Part shown: positions 1 through 7,084 of the stretch, one piece after another
How the letters are laid out: the number at the start of each line of letters is the position of its first letter
How positions within the stretch are numbered: the first letter of the stretch is position 1
Position numbers and translations under genes: made by a program
Assembly: GCA_023434095.1 (NCBI GenBank)
Contig: JAEYTJ010000249.1
Coordinates: 1-11,001 of the forward strand
Direction: 5' to 3'
Length of the DNA: 11,001 bases
From: Pseudomonadota bacterium
Lineage (GTDB): Bacteria; Pseudomonadota; Alphaproteobacteria; Rhizobiales; Xanthobacteraceae
The notes under the pieces: generated by a model
What the model saw: only the letters and a program-made list of their open reading frames with translations
What the model was told of the DNA's origin: nothing
The model's database searches: none

Positions 1-1
1 G

Positions 2-154
2 GCGCGCGACGCGCCGCGCCTCGGCGCGCTGATGGAACGCCACGTCACCGGCACCACCGCCGGCATCGCCCGCGCCTTCATCGAACGCACGCGTGCCGGA
101 ACGGAAGCCCCCTCCCCTCACGGCGGACGCACACCCGATCCTCAGGACGGCTGA
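2..154 (+). CDS. C-terminal end of a probable GntR-family (FCD-type) transcriptional regulator, 5'-truncated by the window
   Basis: An open frame enters from the left edge and ends at the TGA at 152-154, giving about 50 residues. The visible part contains ALMERHVTGTTAGIARAFIE, which resembles the last helix of FCD ligand-binding domains of GntR regulators, where a conserved His in an L-x-x-H context helps bind metal or ligand. A polar, Pro- and Gly-rich tail follows. The DNA-binding domain lies outside the window, so the family call rests on a short C-terminal segment and on context: such regulators often sit beside CoA-transferase/crotonase operons and control them. It reads in the same direction as the CoA-transferase that starts 86 bp downstream. 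It could be another helical regulator family. Confidence 0.5.
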   Translation, partial: ARDAPRLGALMERHVTGTTAGIARAFIERTRAGTEAPSPHGGRTPDPQDG

Positions 155-240
155 ACCGACGGTGTCCGATCGCAATCGGCAGCGCACTATCCGTAATTAT
201 TGATTTTATATCAGGAACGCATCGAAAAGAGAGGCACCCC
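155..240 (+). promoter_or_regulatory. Intergenic leader of the CoA-transferase operon, with two small inverted repeats and a clear RBS
   Basis: This 86-bp gap holds an inverted repeat at 166-179 (ccgat, 4-nt loop, atcgg). It is followed by a distinctly AT-rich stretch at about 192-213, which stands out in this GC-rich window. Within it lies TGAT-N5-ATCA (201-213), a plausible regulator half-site pair. A Shine-Dalgarno sequence, AGAGAGG (228-234), sits 6 nt before the ATG at 241. I see no convincing -35/-10 pair. The AT-rich block could be the promoter, an operator for the upstream regulator, or both. Confidence 0.4.
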
Positions 241-1503
241 ATGAGCGATGTTCTGGATCAGGCGCGGGCGTCCGCCCCGCTGGCGGCGCAAGGCGCGCCG
301 AAAGCCCGCCCGCTCCCGCTCACCGGCGTGCGGGTGCTCGATGTCAGCCAGGTGATGGCCGGCCCCTATAGCTGCATGCTGCTCGGCGATCTCGGCGCCG
401 ACGTCATCAAGATAGAGCCGCCCGGCACGGGGGACCAGACACGCGGGGCGATGGGCTTCAAGATGAAGGGGCCCGACTCCATGGGCTTCCTCAACATGAA
501 CCGCAACAAGCGCTCCGTCGCCCTCAACCTCAAGAGCGAGGCCGGCCGCGACGCCTTCTACGAGCTGGTGAAGACCGCCGACATCCTGGTCGAGAACTAC
601 CGGCCGGGGGTGATGAAGAAGCTGAAATGCGACTATGAGACGGTGCGCGCCTACAATCCCCGCCTCGTCTACGCCTCCATCTCCGGCTTCGGCCAGACCG
701 GCCCCTGGGCCAGCCGCCCCGGTTTCGACCTGATGGCGCAGGCCATGTCCGGGGTGATGAGCGTCACCGGCCATCCTGGCGGGCCGCCGGTGAAGGCCGG
801 CGTGCCGGTGGCCGATATCGGCTGCGGCCTGTTTGCCACCTATGCCGTGCTCGGTGCCTATATCGGGGCAAAGAACACCGGCGAGGGCCAGTACATCGAC
901 GCCTCGCTGTTCGAGGCTGCCCTCGCCTTCTCAGTGTGGGACATTTCGGAATATTGGGGGCGCGGCACCGAGCCGATCCCGCTCGGCACCGCCAACCGCA
1001 TGACCGCCCCCTATCAGGCCGTGAAGTCGAAAGACGGCTATTTCGTCATGGGCGCCACCAGCCAGAAGCTGTGGCTGCAGCTGTGCGACACGCTGCAGCG
1101 TCCCGACCTCGCCGCCGATCCGCGCTTCACCGCCATTCCCGACCGGCTGGACAACCGCGAGGAACTGATCGCCGAGCTGGAAAAGAGCTTCGTCACCCGC
1201 ACCTCCGACGAATGGGTGGAGACCCTGCTCGCCGTCGGCATCCCGGCCGGCACCATGTACACCTACCCGCAGGCCTTCGAGAGCGAGCATGGCCGCCACC
1301 GCCAGATGCGGATGGAGATCGACCACCCGCACGAGGGCAAGGTGTCGAATATCGGCTTTGCCGTGAAGCTCACCGGCACGCCGCAGGAGGTGCGCCGCCA
1401 TCCCCCGCTGCTCGGCCAGCACACGGACGAGGTGCTGCGGGAGATCGGCCTCGATGAGGCGGCCGTCGGAGACCTCTCCGCGCGCGGAGCCTTCGCCCCA
1501 TGA
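241..1503 (+). CDS. CaiB/BaiF (class III) CoA-transferase
   Basis: This cytosolic enzyme of 420 residues moves CoA from an acyl-CoA donor to a free carboxylic acid. The family includes formyl-CoA transferase, carnitine CoA-transferase and alpha-methylacyl-CoA racemase. The N-terminal nucleotide-fold segment is typical (residues 33-62, VLDVSQVMAGPYSCMLLGDL then GADVIKIEPPG). VENYRPGVMKKL follows at 117-128. Asp163 in RPGFDLMAQAMSG is at the position of the catalytic Asp that forms the acyl-anhydride intermediate in class III enzymes. GQYIDASLFEAAL (216-228) matches the family's dimer-interlocking region. The length is normal for the family. The start is supported by AGAGAGG 6 nt upstream. The stop overlaps the crotonase start by 4 bp (ATGA), so the two are likely co-translated and handle the same CoA ester. 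The substrate cannot be read from sequence. Confidence 0.92.
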   Translation: MSDVLDQARASAPLAAQGAPKARPLPLTGVRVLDVSQVMAGPYSCMLLGDLGADVIKIEPPGTGDQTRGAMGFKMKGPDSMGFLNMNRNKRSVALNLKSEAGRDAFYELVKTADILVENYRPGVMKKLKCDYETVRAYNPRLVYASISGFGQTGPWASRPGFDLMAQAMSGVMSVTGHPGGPPVKAGVPVADIGCGLFATYAVLGAYIGAKNTGEGQYIDASLFEAALAFSVWDISEYWGRGTEPIPLGTANRMTAPYQAVKSKDGYFVMGATSQKLWLQLCDTLQRPDLAADPRFTAIPDRLDNREELIAELEKSFVTRTSDEWVETLLAVGIPAGTMYTYPQAFESEHGRHRQMRMEIDHPHEGKVSNIGFAVKLTGTPQEVRRHPPLLGQHTDEVLREIGLDEAAVGDLSARGAFAP

Positions 1504-2300
1504 GCGCCCCCGACACCACATGTCCCGCGCCCTTGGAGGGCCGCGTCCATTTCACCCGCGAGGGCGCGGTGGCGCGCCTCGTCTTCGACCGCCCCGCCGC
1601 CCGCAACGCCATGACGTGGCGGATGTATGAGGAGATGGCGCAGGCCTGCACGGCCATCGCGGCCGATCCCGCCATCCGGGTCGTGGTCCTGCGGGGGGCC
1701 GGCGGCAGGGCGTTCGTCGCCGGCACCGATATCGAACAGTTCCGCGCCTTCGCGTCCGGGGAGGACGGCATCGCCTATGAGGCGAAGGTCGAGCGCTATA
1801 TCGGCCTGCTCGAACAGCTTGCCGTCCCGACCGTCGCGGTGGTGGAAGGCTGGGCGGTGGGGGGCGGCATGGCCATCGCCAATGCCTGCGATTTCCGGCT
1901 GGCGACGCCGGGCGCCCGCTTCGGCGTGCCCATCGCCCGCACGCTCGGCAACTGCCTCTCCGCCGCGAATGTACAGCGCCTCGTCGCCACGCTCGGGCTC
2001 GGCATGGTTCGCCGTATGCTGCTGGCCGCCGAGACCCCGACGGCGGAGGAGATGCCGCCCGGCTATGTCGCCGTCCATGCCACCGAGGCGATCGACGCGG
2101 CGGTGGAGGCGCTGTGCGCGCAGCTGGCCGGCAACGCTCCGCTCACGGTGCGCGCCACCAAGCAGATGCTGCTGCGTCTCGCCCACGACCCCCGCCCCGA
2201 CGATGCCGATCTGGTGCGCGCGGTCTATGGCAGCGCCGACTTCCGCGAAGGGGTGGAAGCCTTCCTCGCCAAGCGTCCGGCGCAATGGCGAGGGGAGTGA
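1500..2300 (+). CDS. Crotonase-fold protein (enoyl-CoA hydratase/isomerase family) lacking the two hydratase glutamates
   Basis: A 266-residue member of the crotonase superfamily, which acts on acyl-CoA thioesters. Family marks are RPAARNAMTW (31-40), the first oxyanion-hole segment AFVAGTDIEQF (71-81) and the second, GWAVGGGMAIANACDF (117-132). Backbone NH groups near Ala74 and Gly122 would form the oxyanion hole. Aligned without gaps to mitochondrial enoyl-CoA hydratase, the positions of its catalytic Glu144 and Glu164 are Ala125 and Ile145 here. A classical hydratase mechanism is therefore unlikely. Isomerase, lyase, decarboxylase, thioesterase or a different hydratase chemistry are all possible. 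The ATG overlaps the CoA-transferase stop (ATGA at 1500-1503), with a GGAG at 1486-1489 as RBS, which indicates translational coupling. A C-terminal helix (about 215-262) completes the fold, so the gene looks intact. Confidence 0.88.
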   Translation: MSAPDTTCPAPLEGRVHFTREGAVARLVFDRPAARNAMTWRMYEEMAQACTAIAADPAIRVVVLRGAGGRAFVAGTDIEQFRAFASGEDGIAYEAKVERYIGLLEQLAVPTVAVVEGWAVGGGMAIANACDFRLATPGARFGVPIARTLGNCLSAANVQRLVATLGLGMVRRMLLAAETPTAEEMPPGYVAVHATEAIDAAVEALCAQLAGNAPLTVRATKQMLLRLAHDPRPDDADLVRAVYGSADFREGVEAFLAKRPAQWRGE

Positions 2301-2315
2301 ACATCGCCCCCGCCC

Positions 2316-2405
2316 CACCGTCCTCCCCGGGTTCGGCCCGGGGATCCACGCCTTCCTGAGGCGCCGAAGACATGGATGGCCGGGTCGAGCCCGGCCGTGA
2401 TGCGG
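2316..2405. repeat. Intergenic palindromic repeat with two hairpins, of a type dispersed in alphaproteobacterial genomes; possible bidirectional terminator
   Basis: Two compact GC-rich hairpins lie in the 113-bp gap between convergent genes. The first is tccccggg / cccgggga (2324-2331 with 2337-2344, 5-nt loop). The second is ggccggg / cccggcc (2378-2384 with 2390-2396, loop tcgag). The intervening text, with ggatccacg after the first stem and catggatggccggg before the second, resembles dispersed REP/BIME-like intergenic repeats I know from Xanthobacteraceae, Methylobacterium and relatives. Only one copy is visible here, so the repeat status comes from recognition, not from copies seen. There is no T-tract. 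The position between converging genes fits a terminator or mRNA 3'-end stabiliser. Confidence 0.6.
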
Positions 2406-2413
2406 TTGAAAGC

Positions 2414-3427
2414 TCAGCGGATCGGCGGGGCGTACTGGATGCCGCCGGCGCTCCACAGCTGGTTGATGCCGCGCGGAATGCCAAGCGGCGACTGCGCGCC
2501 GACATTGCGCTCAAACACCTCGCCGTAATTGCCGACACTGCCGACGATGCGCATCGCCCAGTCCTTGGTCAGCCCCAGCTTCTCGCCATAGGCGCCGTCC
2601 GAGCCGACGAAGCGCTTCACATCCGGCTTCTCGGAGGTCGCCGCCTGGTCGAGCGTCGCGGTGCCGATGCCGAGTTCCTCGGCGTTGACCAGTGCGTAGA
2701 AGCTCCACTTCACGATGTTCAGCCAGTTGTCGTCGCCCTGCCGCACCACCGGGCCGAGCGGCTCCTTGGAGATCACGTCCGGCAGCACGATATGGTCGGC
2801 CGGCGTGCCGAGCTTGAGCCGCAGCGCGTAGAGCTGCGACACGTCGGTGGTCAGCACGTCGCATTTGCCGTCGGCATAGGCCTTCACCACCTCGTCCACG
2901 GTGGGGAGCTGGATCAGTTCCAGCTGCATCTTGTTCTGGTTGAAATAGTCGGTGACGTTGAGCGCGCTGGTCGTGCCGCTCTGGGTGCAGACCTTGGAGC
3001 CCCCGAGTTCCAGCGCGCCCATCACGTTCTTGGCCGCCGGCACCATGAAGCCCTGACCGTCATAATAGGACACGGCGGCGAACAGCAGGCCGAGGTCGGC
3101 CTCGCGCTGCATCGTCCAGGTGGAATTGCGCGAGAGCAGGTCGACCTCGCCCTTCTGCAGCGCAGGGAAGCGCGCCTCGGCGGAAAGCGGCACATAGTCG
3201 ACCTTCGCCGCATCGTCGAAGATCGCCGCCGCCACCGCCTTGCACAGGTCGACGTCGAAGCCGCTCCACTCGCCCTTGTCGTTCTTGGCGGAGAAGCCGG
3301 CGAGCCCCTGGCTGACGCCGCATTTCAGCGTGCCGCGCGCCTTCACGTCCGCCAGCGTGTTCGCCTGCGCGAAGCCGGCCGAGAGCAGAACGCCGGCAGC
3401 GGCCAGCGCGGTTGCGATCCTGTTCAT
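2414..3427 (-). CDS. AapJ-like general L-amino acid ABC transporter periplasmic binding protein
   Basis: A 337-residue class 3 solute-binding protein that would capture polar L-amino acids in the periplasm for an Aap-type ABC importer. It opens with a Sec signal peptide: MNR, a hydrophobic core, then AQA before Asn23. The mature part begins TLADVKARGTLKCGVSQGLA (24-43) and includes FDVDLCKAVAAAIF (57-70), LLSRNSTWTMQREADLGLLF (97-116), YYDGQGFMV (121-129), VISKEPLGPVVRQGDDNW (218-235), and near the C-terminus YGEVFERNVG, GINQLW and GGIQYAPPIR. All are hallmarks of AapJ (about 340 aa). The frame stays open upstream to 3781, but the ATG at 3427 is preferred: it starts the signal peptide and has a gggggaaag RBS directly before it. 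No aapQMP permease or ATPase genes are adjacent, so it must work with a distant transporter or be an orphan. It lies 47 bp downstream of the L,D-transpeptidase and may be read through from it. Confidence 0.9.
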   Translation of the reverse strand: MNRIATALAAAGVLLSAGFAQANTLADVKARGTLKCGVSQGLAGFSAKNDKGEWSGFDVDLCKAVAAAIFDDAAKVDYVPLSAEARFPALQKGEVDLLSRNSTWTMQREADLGLLFAAVSYYDGQGFMVPAAKNVMGALELGGSKVCTQSGTTSALNVTDYFNQNKMQLELIQLPTVDEVVKAYADGKCDVLTTDVSQLYALRLKLGTPADHIVLPDVISKEPLGPVVRQGDDNWLNIVKWSFYALVNAEELGIGTATLDQAATSEKPDVKRFVGSDGAYGEKLGLTKDWAMRIVGSVGNYGEVFERNVGAQSPLGIPRGINQLWSAGGIQYAPPIR

Positions 3428-3474
3428 CTTTCCCCCAATGTCGATCGAAAGCCGTGCGGCGAGAGGTGCGGCGC

Positions 3475-4107
3475 TCACAGTTCCGGCGCCTGCCGGATGA
3501 CCACCTTCGTCCCCACCGGGACACGGTTGTAGAGGTCCTGCACGTCGGCATTGACCAGCCGGAAGCAGCCCGACGAGATCGCCATGCCGATCGTGTTCGG
3601 CATGTTGGTGCCGTGGATGCGGTAGACCGTGGAGCCGAGATAGAGCGCGGCGGCGCCCATCGGGTTGCCCGGCCCGCCGGCCATGAAGCGCGGCAGATAG
3701 GGCTGGCGCTGGATCATCTCCGGCGGCGGGGTCCAGTCCGGCCATTCCGCCTTGCGGCTCACCTTCTGCAGCCCGGCCCACTGGAAGCCGTCGCGCCCGA
3801 CGCCGATACCGTAGCGCAGCGCCCGGTTGTCGCCGAGCACGAGATAGAGGAAGCGCTCATTGGTATGGACGATGATCGTCCCCGGCGGCTCGTTGGTTCG
3901 GAAATACACCGGCTGGCGGCGGAACGCCGGATCCAGCTGCTCCTCGTCGGCCGAGGGCACATAGCCCGGCTTTTCCGGCACGTCGACGATCTGGTTGCCC
4001 ATGCCGGCGGCCGGCCGCATCTGGGCCTCGGCCGGACCGGGGGGAAGCGCAAGGGCGAACGCCACCGCCGCGCCGATCAGGCCTGCTCCGACAATACCAA
4101 GACGCAT
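3475..4107 (-). CDS. Exported L,D-transpeptidase (YkuD/ErfK family)
   Basis: A 210-residue secreted or periplasmic enzyme of the YkuD fold. It would form 3-3 peptidoglycan cross-links or attach proteins to peptidoglycan. A signal peptide covers residues 1-28 (hydrophobic VGAGLIGAAVAFALALPPG, cleavage after AEA). The catalytic domain runs from about 77 (GTIIVHTNERFLYLVLGDNR) to 207. The active site has His165 in YRIHGTNMP and Cys181 in MAISSGCFRLVNADVQDLY. The usual SHGC signature reads SSGC here, a variation that I believe occurs in related alphaproteobacterial paralogues. Such genomes usually carry many copies, so this gene's individual role is unknown. On the mRNA strand, a GAGGGG about 10 nt before the ATG is the RBS. 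An overlapping out-of-frame ATG lies between RBS and start. Being the first gene of a possible two-gene unit, it could set expression of the binding protein downstream. Confidence 0.9.
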   Translation of the reverse strand: MRLGIVGAGLIGAAVAFALALPPGPAEAQMRPAAGMGNQIVDVPEKPGYVPSADEEQLDPAFRRQPVYFRTNEPPGTIIVHTNERFLYLVLGDNRALRYGIGVGRDGFQWAGLQKVSRKAEWPDWTPPPEMIQRQPYLPRFMAGGPGNPMGAAALYLGSTVYRIHGTNMPNTIGMAISSGCFRLVNADVQDLYNRVPVGTKVVIRQAPEL

Positions 4108-4181
4108 TTCGTCATTTCCCCTCTGAGGACCGGGCGCGCGCTCGCGCGGGTCGCCGAGTCACGGGTCGCTCCCTGAGCCGG

Positions 4182-4210
4182 ATCGAAAGGGGAATATGAC
4201 CTGAAGTCAA
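4182..4210 (-). promoter_or_regulatory. Weak candidate promoter for the L,D-transpeptidase gene
   Basis: On the minus strand a TTGACT (4205-4210) is followed, after a 17-nt spacer, by TTCGAT (4182-4187). The first box fits a -35 element well and the second is a poor -10 element. The placement, between the xylA-side hairpin (4226-4253) and the gene start at 4107, is right for a promoter. The predicted leader holds a further GC-rich self-complementary stretch (about 4134-4149). This is a consensus match by eye only. Confidence 0.25.
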
Positions 4211-4225
4211 TCACGGCGTGATGAA

Positions 4226-4253
4226 ATCTGCGCCGGCCGCGACCGGCGCAGAT
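4226..4253 (-). terminator. Strong hairpin after xylA, probable terminator of the regulator-xylB-xylA operon
   Basis: A perfect 11-bp stem (atctgcgccgg paired with ccggcgcagat) encloses a 6-nt loop (4237-4242). It begins 22 bp beyond the xylA stop codon. On the minus strand it is followed by ATTTCATC, so the U-tract is short. It could be an intrinsic terminator of modest strength or a 3'-end stabilising structure. It also isolates the L,D-transpeptidase gene, which reads in the same direction, from xylA transcription. Confidence 0.7.
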
Positions 4254-4275
4254 CACGTTTCAGGCGTCGCCGCGC

Positions 4276-5595
4276 TCAGCGCAGATAGGAGCCGACCAGC
4301 GCCTCCAGCCGCTCCTGCCGGCCGGAGCGCGGCTGCGGGTCGAGGCCCTCGGCGGCGACACGCGCGGCGATGGCGTCCAGCGAGCTGTCGGCGGCGAGCA
4401 TCGCCTTGTTGGCGGGCGCCTCCCAGCCGGCATAGCGCTCGTCGACCGCCTTCTGCAGCGCGCCGTCCTCGATCATGTCGGCGGCGATCAGCAGGGCGCG
4501 CGCGCACACATCCATGGCGGCCGCATGGGCGATGACGAGGTCCTCCGGCTCGATCGACTGGCGCCGCACCTTGGCGTCGAAATTGGTGCCGCCGGTGGTG
4601 TAGCCGCCCGCCCGCAGGATCTCGTACATGGCGAGCGCCGTGTCCTCGACATTGGTCGGGAACTGGTCGGTGTCCCAGCCGGACTGGGCGTCGCCCTTGT
4701 TCATGTCGATGGAGCCGAAAATGCCGAGCGCCGCCGCCATGGCGATCTCGTGCTCGAAGCTGTGGCCGGCCAGCGTGGCGTGGTTGGCCTCGATATTGAC
4801 CTTCACTTCCTTCTCCAGCCCGGCGCGGCAGAGCAGGCCGTACACGGTGGAGACATCGAAGTCGTACTGGTGCTTGGTCGGCTCCTGCGGCTTCGGCTCG
4901 ATGAGGATCGTGCCCTTGAAGCCGATCTTGTGCTTGTGCTCGACCACCAGGTTGAGGAACCGGCCCATCTGGTCGAGTTCGCGCTTGAGATCGGTGTTGA
5001 GCAGCGTCTCATAGCCCTCGCGGCCGCCCCACAGCACATAGTTCTCGCCGCCCAGCTCATGGGTGACTTCCAGCACGTTCTTCACCTGCGCGGCGGAATA
5101 GGCGAACACGTCCGGGTCCGGATTGGTTGCCGCGCCCGACATGAAGCGCCGGTTGGAGAACAGGTTGGCGGTGCCCCACAGGAGCTTGGTCTTCGATGTC
5201 TCCATCTTCTTGGCGAAGATGTCGGCAATGGCGCGGACATTGGCGTTCGATTCCGCCAGCGTCTTGCCCTCGGGGGCGATGTCGCGGTCATGGAAGGCGA
5301 AGAACGGCACGTCGAGCAGGTCGAACAGCTCGAACGCCACGTCGGCCTTGGCGCGGGCCAGCGCCAGCTCGTCCGTGCCGTGCATCCACGGGCGCAGGAA
5401 GGTCTCACCGCCGAAGGGGTCGCCGCCCGGCCAGGTGAAGCTGTGCCAATAGGCAACGGCGAAGCGCAGATGGTCCTCCATCCGCTTGCCCAGCACCACC
5501 CGGTCCTTGTCGTACCAGTGGAAGGCGAGCGGGTCCCGGCTCTCGGGGCCCGCATAGGTCAGCTTGTCGATGGAGGGGAAGAAGCGGGCGGTCAT
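4276..5595 (-). CDS. xylA: Xylose isomerase
   Basis: This cytosolic enzyme of 439 residues interconverts D-xylose and D-xylulose with two divalent metals. Its length matches class II xylose isomerases (about 435-440 aa). Active-site residues are all present and sit one position after their E. coli XylA counterparts: His102 and Asp105 (FAFHDRDIAPEG), Glu233 (LIEPKPQEPTKHQYDFD), Glu269 and His272 (NIEANHATLAGHSFEHE), Asp297 (SIDMNKGD), Asp308 and Asp310 (GWDTDQFP) and Asp340 (GGTNFDAK). The frame stays open upstream into xylB, but homology begins at MTARFFPSIDKLTYAGPESR. The ATG at 5595 overlaps the xylB stop by 4 bp (ATGA, 5592-5595), with AAGGGAG as RBS, which indicates translational coupling. 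Gene order is kinase then isomerase, the reverse of E. coli xylAB. The C-terminal tail (from about 415) is short and intact. Confidence 0.98.
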   Translation of the reverse strand: MTARFFPSIDKLTYAGPESRDPLAFHWYDKDRVVLGKRMEDHLRFAVAYWHSFTWPGGDPFGGETFLRPWMHGTDELALARAKADVAFELFDLLDVPFFAFHDRDIAPEGKTLAESNANVRAIADIFAKKMETSKTKLLWGTANLFSNRRFMSGAATNPDPDVFAYSAAQVKNVLEVTHELGGENYVLWGGREGYETLLNTDLKRELDQMGRFLNLVVEHKHKIGFKGTILIEPKPQEPTKHQYDFDVSTVYGLLCRAGLEKEVKVNIEANHATLAGHSFEHEIAMAAALGIFGSIDMNKGDAQSGWDTDQFPTNVEDTALAMYEILRAGGYTTGGTNFDAKVRRQSIEPEDLVIAHAAAMDVCARALLIAADMIEDGALQKAVDERYAGWEAPANKAMLAADSSLDAIAARVAAEGLDPQPRSGRQERLEALVGSYLR

Positions 5596-7049
5596 GAAGT
5601 CACTCCCTTGAGCGCGGGGTACAGCGCCTTGTAGAGCGCGTGGCGTTCCGCATAGGCCTGTTGAAGAGCGGGATCGGGTTCGATGGTCTCGATGCGGCGC
5701 GGCGGCAGGCAGATCGCGGCCGGGCTCTCGCCGGTCGCCGCCATGCGGGCGAGCCGCGCGGCGCCGAAGGCTCCGCCCCGCTCGCCGTCCTCGACCCGGT
5801 TGAGCGGGATGCCGAGCACGCTCGCCAGCACGGCGATCCAGAAACGCGAGCGCGAGCCGCCGCCGATGACGTCGGCCTGGGTGAGGCGCGTGCCGGCGGC
5901 GGTCAACGCGTCGAGGCAGTCCTTGAAGGCGAAGGACACGCCTTCCAGCACCGCCTGCGTCAGCGCCTCGCGCCCGGTATCGTGGTCCATGCCGACGAAG
6001 GCGGCGCGGATCGCCGTGTCGTTGTGCGGCGTCCGCTCGCCGGAAAGATAGGGCAGGAAGGTCGCGCGCGAAGGCGCCTTGGGCGCATCGCCGAGCGGCG
6101 CCAGCAGGTCGCCCGGGGCCTCCTTCGCCACCTCCGCCCACCAGCCCAGCGCCGAGGCAGCGGAGAGGATCACGCCCATCTGGTGCCAGGTGGCGGGAAT
6201 GGCGTGGCAGAAGGCGTGGACGCTCGACTGCGGATTGGGTGCGTAGCGGTCGGTCGTCGCCCACAGCACGCCTGACGTGCCGAGCGAGACGAAGGCGTCA
6301 TTGGCGCCGATGGCGCCGAGCCCGATGGCGCCGGCGGCATTGTCGCCCGCCCCGCCAGCCAGGACGGGAGGATTCTCCATGCCCCAGCGCGCCGCCAGCT
6401 CCGGCTTGATCCGCCCGGCCGCGGCGCTGCCCTCGACGAGGCGCGGCATGTGCTCGCGCGACATGAAGGTTGCGGCCAGCGCCTCGTCCGACCAGTCGCG
6501 CCGGCCGACATCGAGCCACAGCGTGCCAGAGGCGTCCGACATCTCCTCCACCATCTCGCCGGTGAGGCGGTAGCCGACATAGGCCTTGGGCAGCAGCACC
6601 TTCGCCATGCGGGCGAACAGGTCCGGCTCGTGCGTGCGCACCCACATCAGCTTGGGCGCGGTGAAGCCGGGAAAGGCGAGATTGCCGGCCACCTGGTGCA
6701 GCGCCGGAAAGCGCTCTTCAAGCTCGCGGCACTCGGCGGAGGAGCGCCCGTCATTCCACAAAATGGCCGGGCGCAGCACCTTGCCGAAGGCGTCGAGCAG
6801 CACTGCGCCGTGCATCTGGCCGGAAAGGCCGATGCCGCGCACGGCGGCGAGCGCCGCCGGCTGTTCCGCCTTCAGCTTGTCGATGCTGGCGAGCGTCGCC
6901 TGCCACCAGTCTTCCGGGTTCTGTTCGCTGAAGCCGGGCTGCGGGCGGTAGATCGCCAGCAGCGTCTCCGCCGTCGCGAGGACGCTCTGCGCGTCGTCGA
7001 CGAGCACCGCCTTGATGGCGGAGGTTCCAATATCGAGGCCGAGATACAT
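5592..7049 (-). CDS. xylB: Xylulokinase (FGGY family)
   Basis: This 485-residue cytosolic kinase phosphorylates D-xylulose to xylulose-5-phosphate with ATP, the step after xylose isomerase. Length equals E. coli XylB (484). The N-terminal domain starts YLGLDIGTSAIKAVLVD with Asp6, the substrate-side acid. GLSGQMHGAVLLD (74-86) and RPAILWNDGRSSAE (93-106) are the sugar-binding segments. AGGAGDNAAGAIGLGAI (from 231) contains Asp236, aligned with the catalytic base Asp233 of E. coli. The C-terminal ATPase domain carries FLPYLSGERTPHND and VIGGGSRSRFW, and then ends with the usual GAFGAARLA. The ATG at 7049 begins the conserved core directly. A GAAAGGG a few bases upstream is the likely RBS. It lies 35 bp after the LacI-type regulator and overlaps xylA by 4 bp, so the three genes should form one transcript. 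Confidence 0.97.
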   Translation of the reverse strand: MYLGLDIGTSAIKAVLVDDAQSVLATAETLLAIYRPQPGFSEQNPEDWWQATLASIDKLKAEQPAALAAVRGIGLSGQMHGAVLLDAFGKVLRPAILWNDGRSSAECRELEERFPALHQVAGNLAFPGFTAPKLMWVRTHEPDLFARMAKVLLPKAYVGYRLTGEMVEEMSDASGTLWLDVGRRDWSDEALAATFMSREHMPRLVEGSAAAGRIKPELAARWGMENPPVLAGGAGDNAAGAIGLGAIGANDAFVSLGTSGVLWATTDRYAPNPQSSVHAFCHAIPATWHQMGVILSAASALGWWAEVAKEAPGDLLAPLGDAPKAPSRATFLPYLSGERTPHNDTAIRAAFVGMDHDTGREALTQAVLEGVSFAFKDCLDALTAAGTRLTQADVIGGGSRSRFWIAVLASVLGIPLNRVEDGERGGAFGAARLARMAATGESPAAICLPPRRIETIEPDPALQQAYAERHALYKALYPALKGVTS

Positions 7050-7084
7050 GCCTCACACCCTTTCGGCACAACGGAGAAAACAGG

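Noticed and set aside
1263..2456. A 397-codon - strand frame opposite the CoA-transferase and crotonase
   Set aside because: It overlaps two well-supported genes and the palindromic repeat, with low-complexity Arg/Gly/Ala composition and no domain.
2372..3532. A 386-codon + strand frame opposite the AapJ-like gene
   Set aside because: It is antisense to a gene with clear family motifs, has no RBS and no recognisable fold.
3428..3781. In-frame upstream extension of the AapJ-like gene
   Set aside because: It would overlap the L,D-transpeptidase and bury the signal peptide. The ATG at 3427 has its own RBS.
4210..4222. Small palindrome atcac-ggc-gtgat near the xylA hairpin
   Set aside because: Five base pairs with a 3-nt loop; plausible by chance and next to a much stronger hairpin.
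5596..6264. In-frame upstream extension of xylA
   Set aside because: The extension lies inside xylB in another frame and is Arg/Gly/Ala-rich. Isomerase homology and an RBS both begin at 5595.
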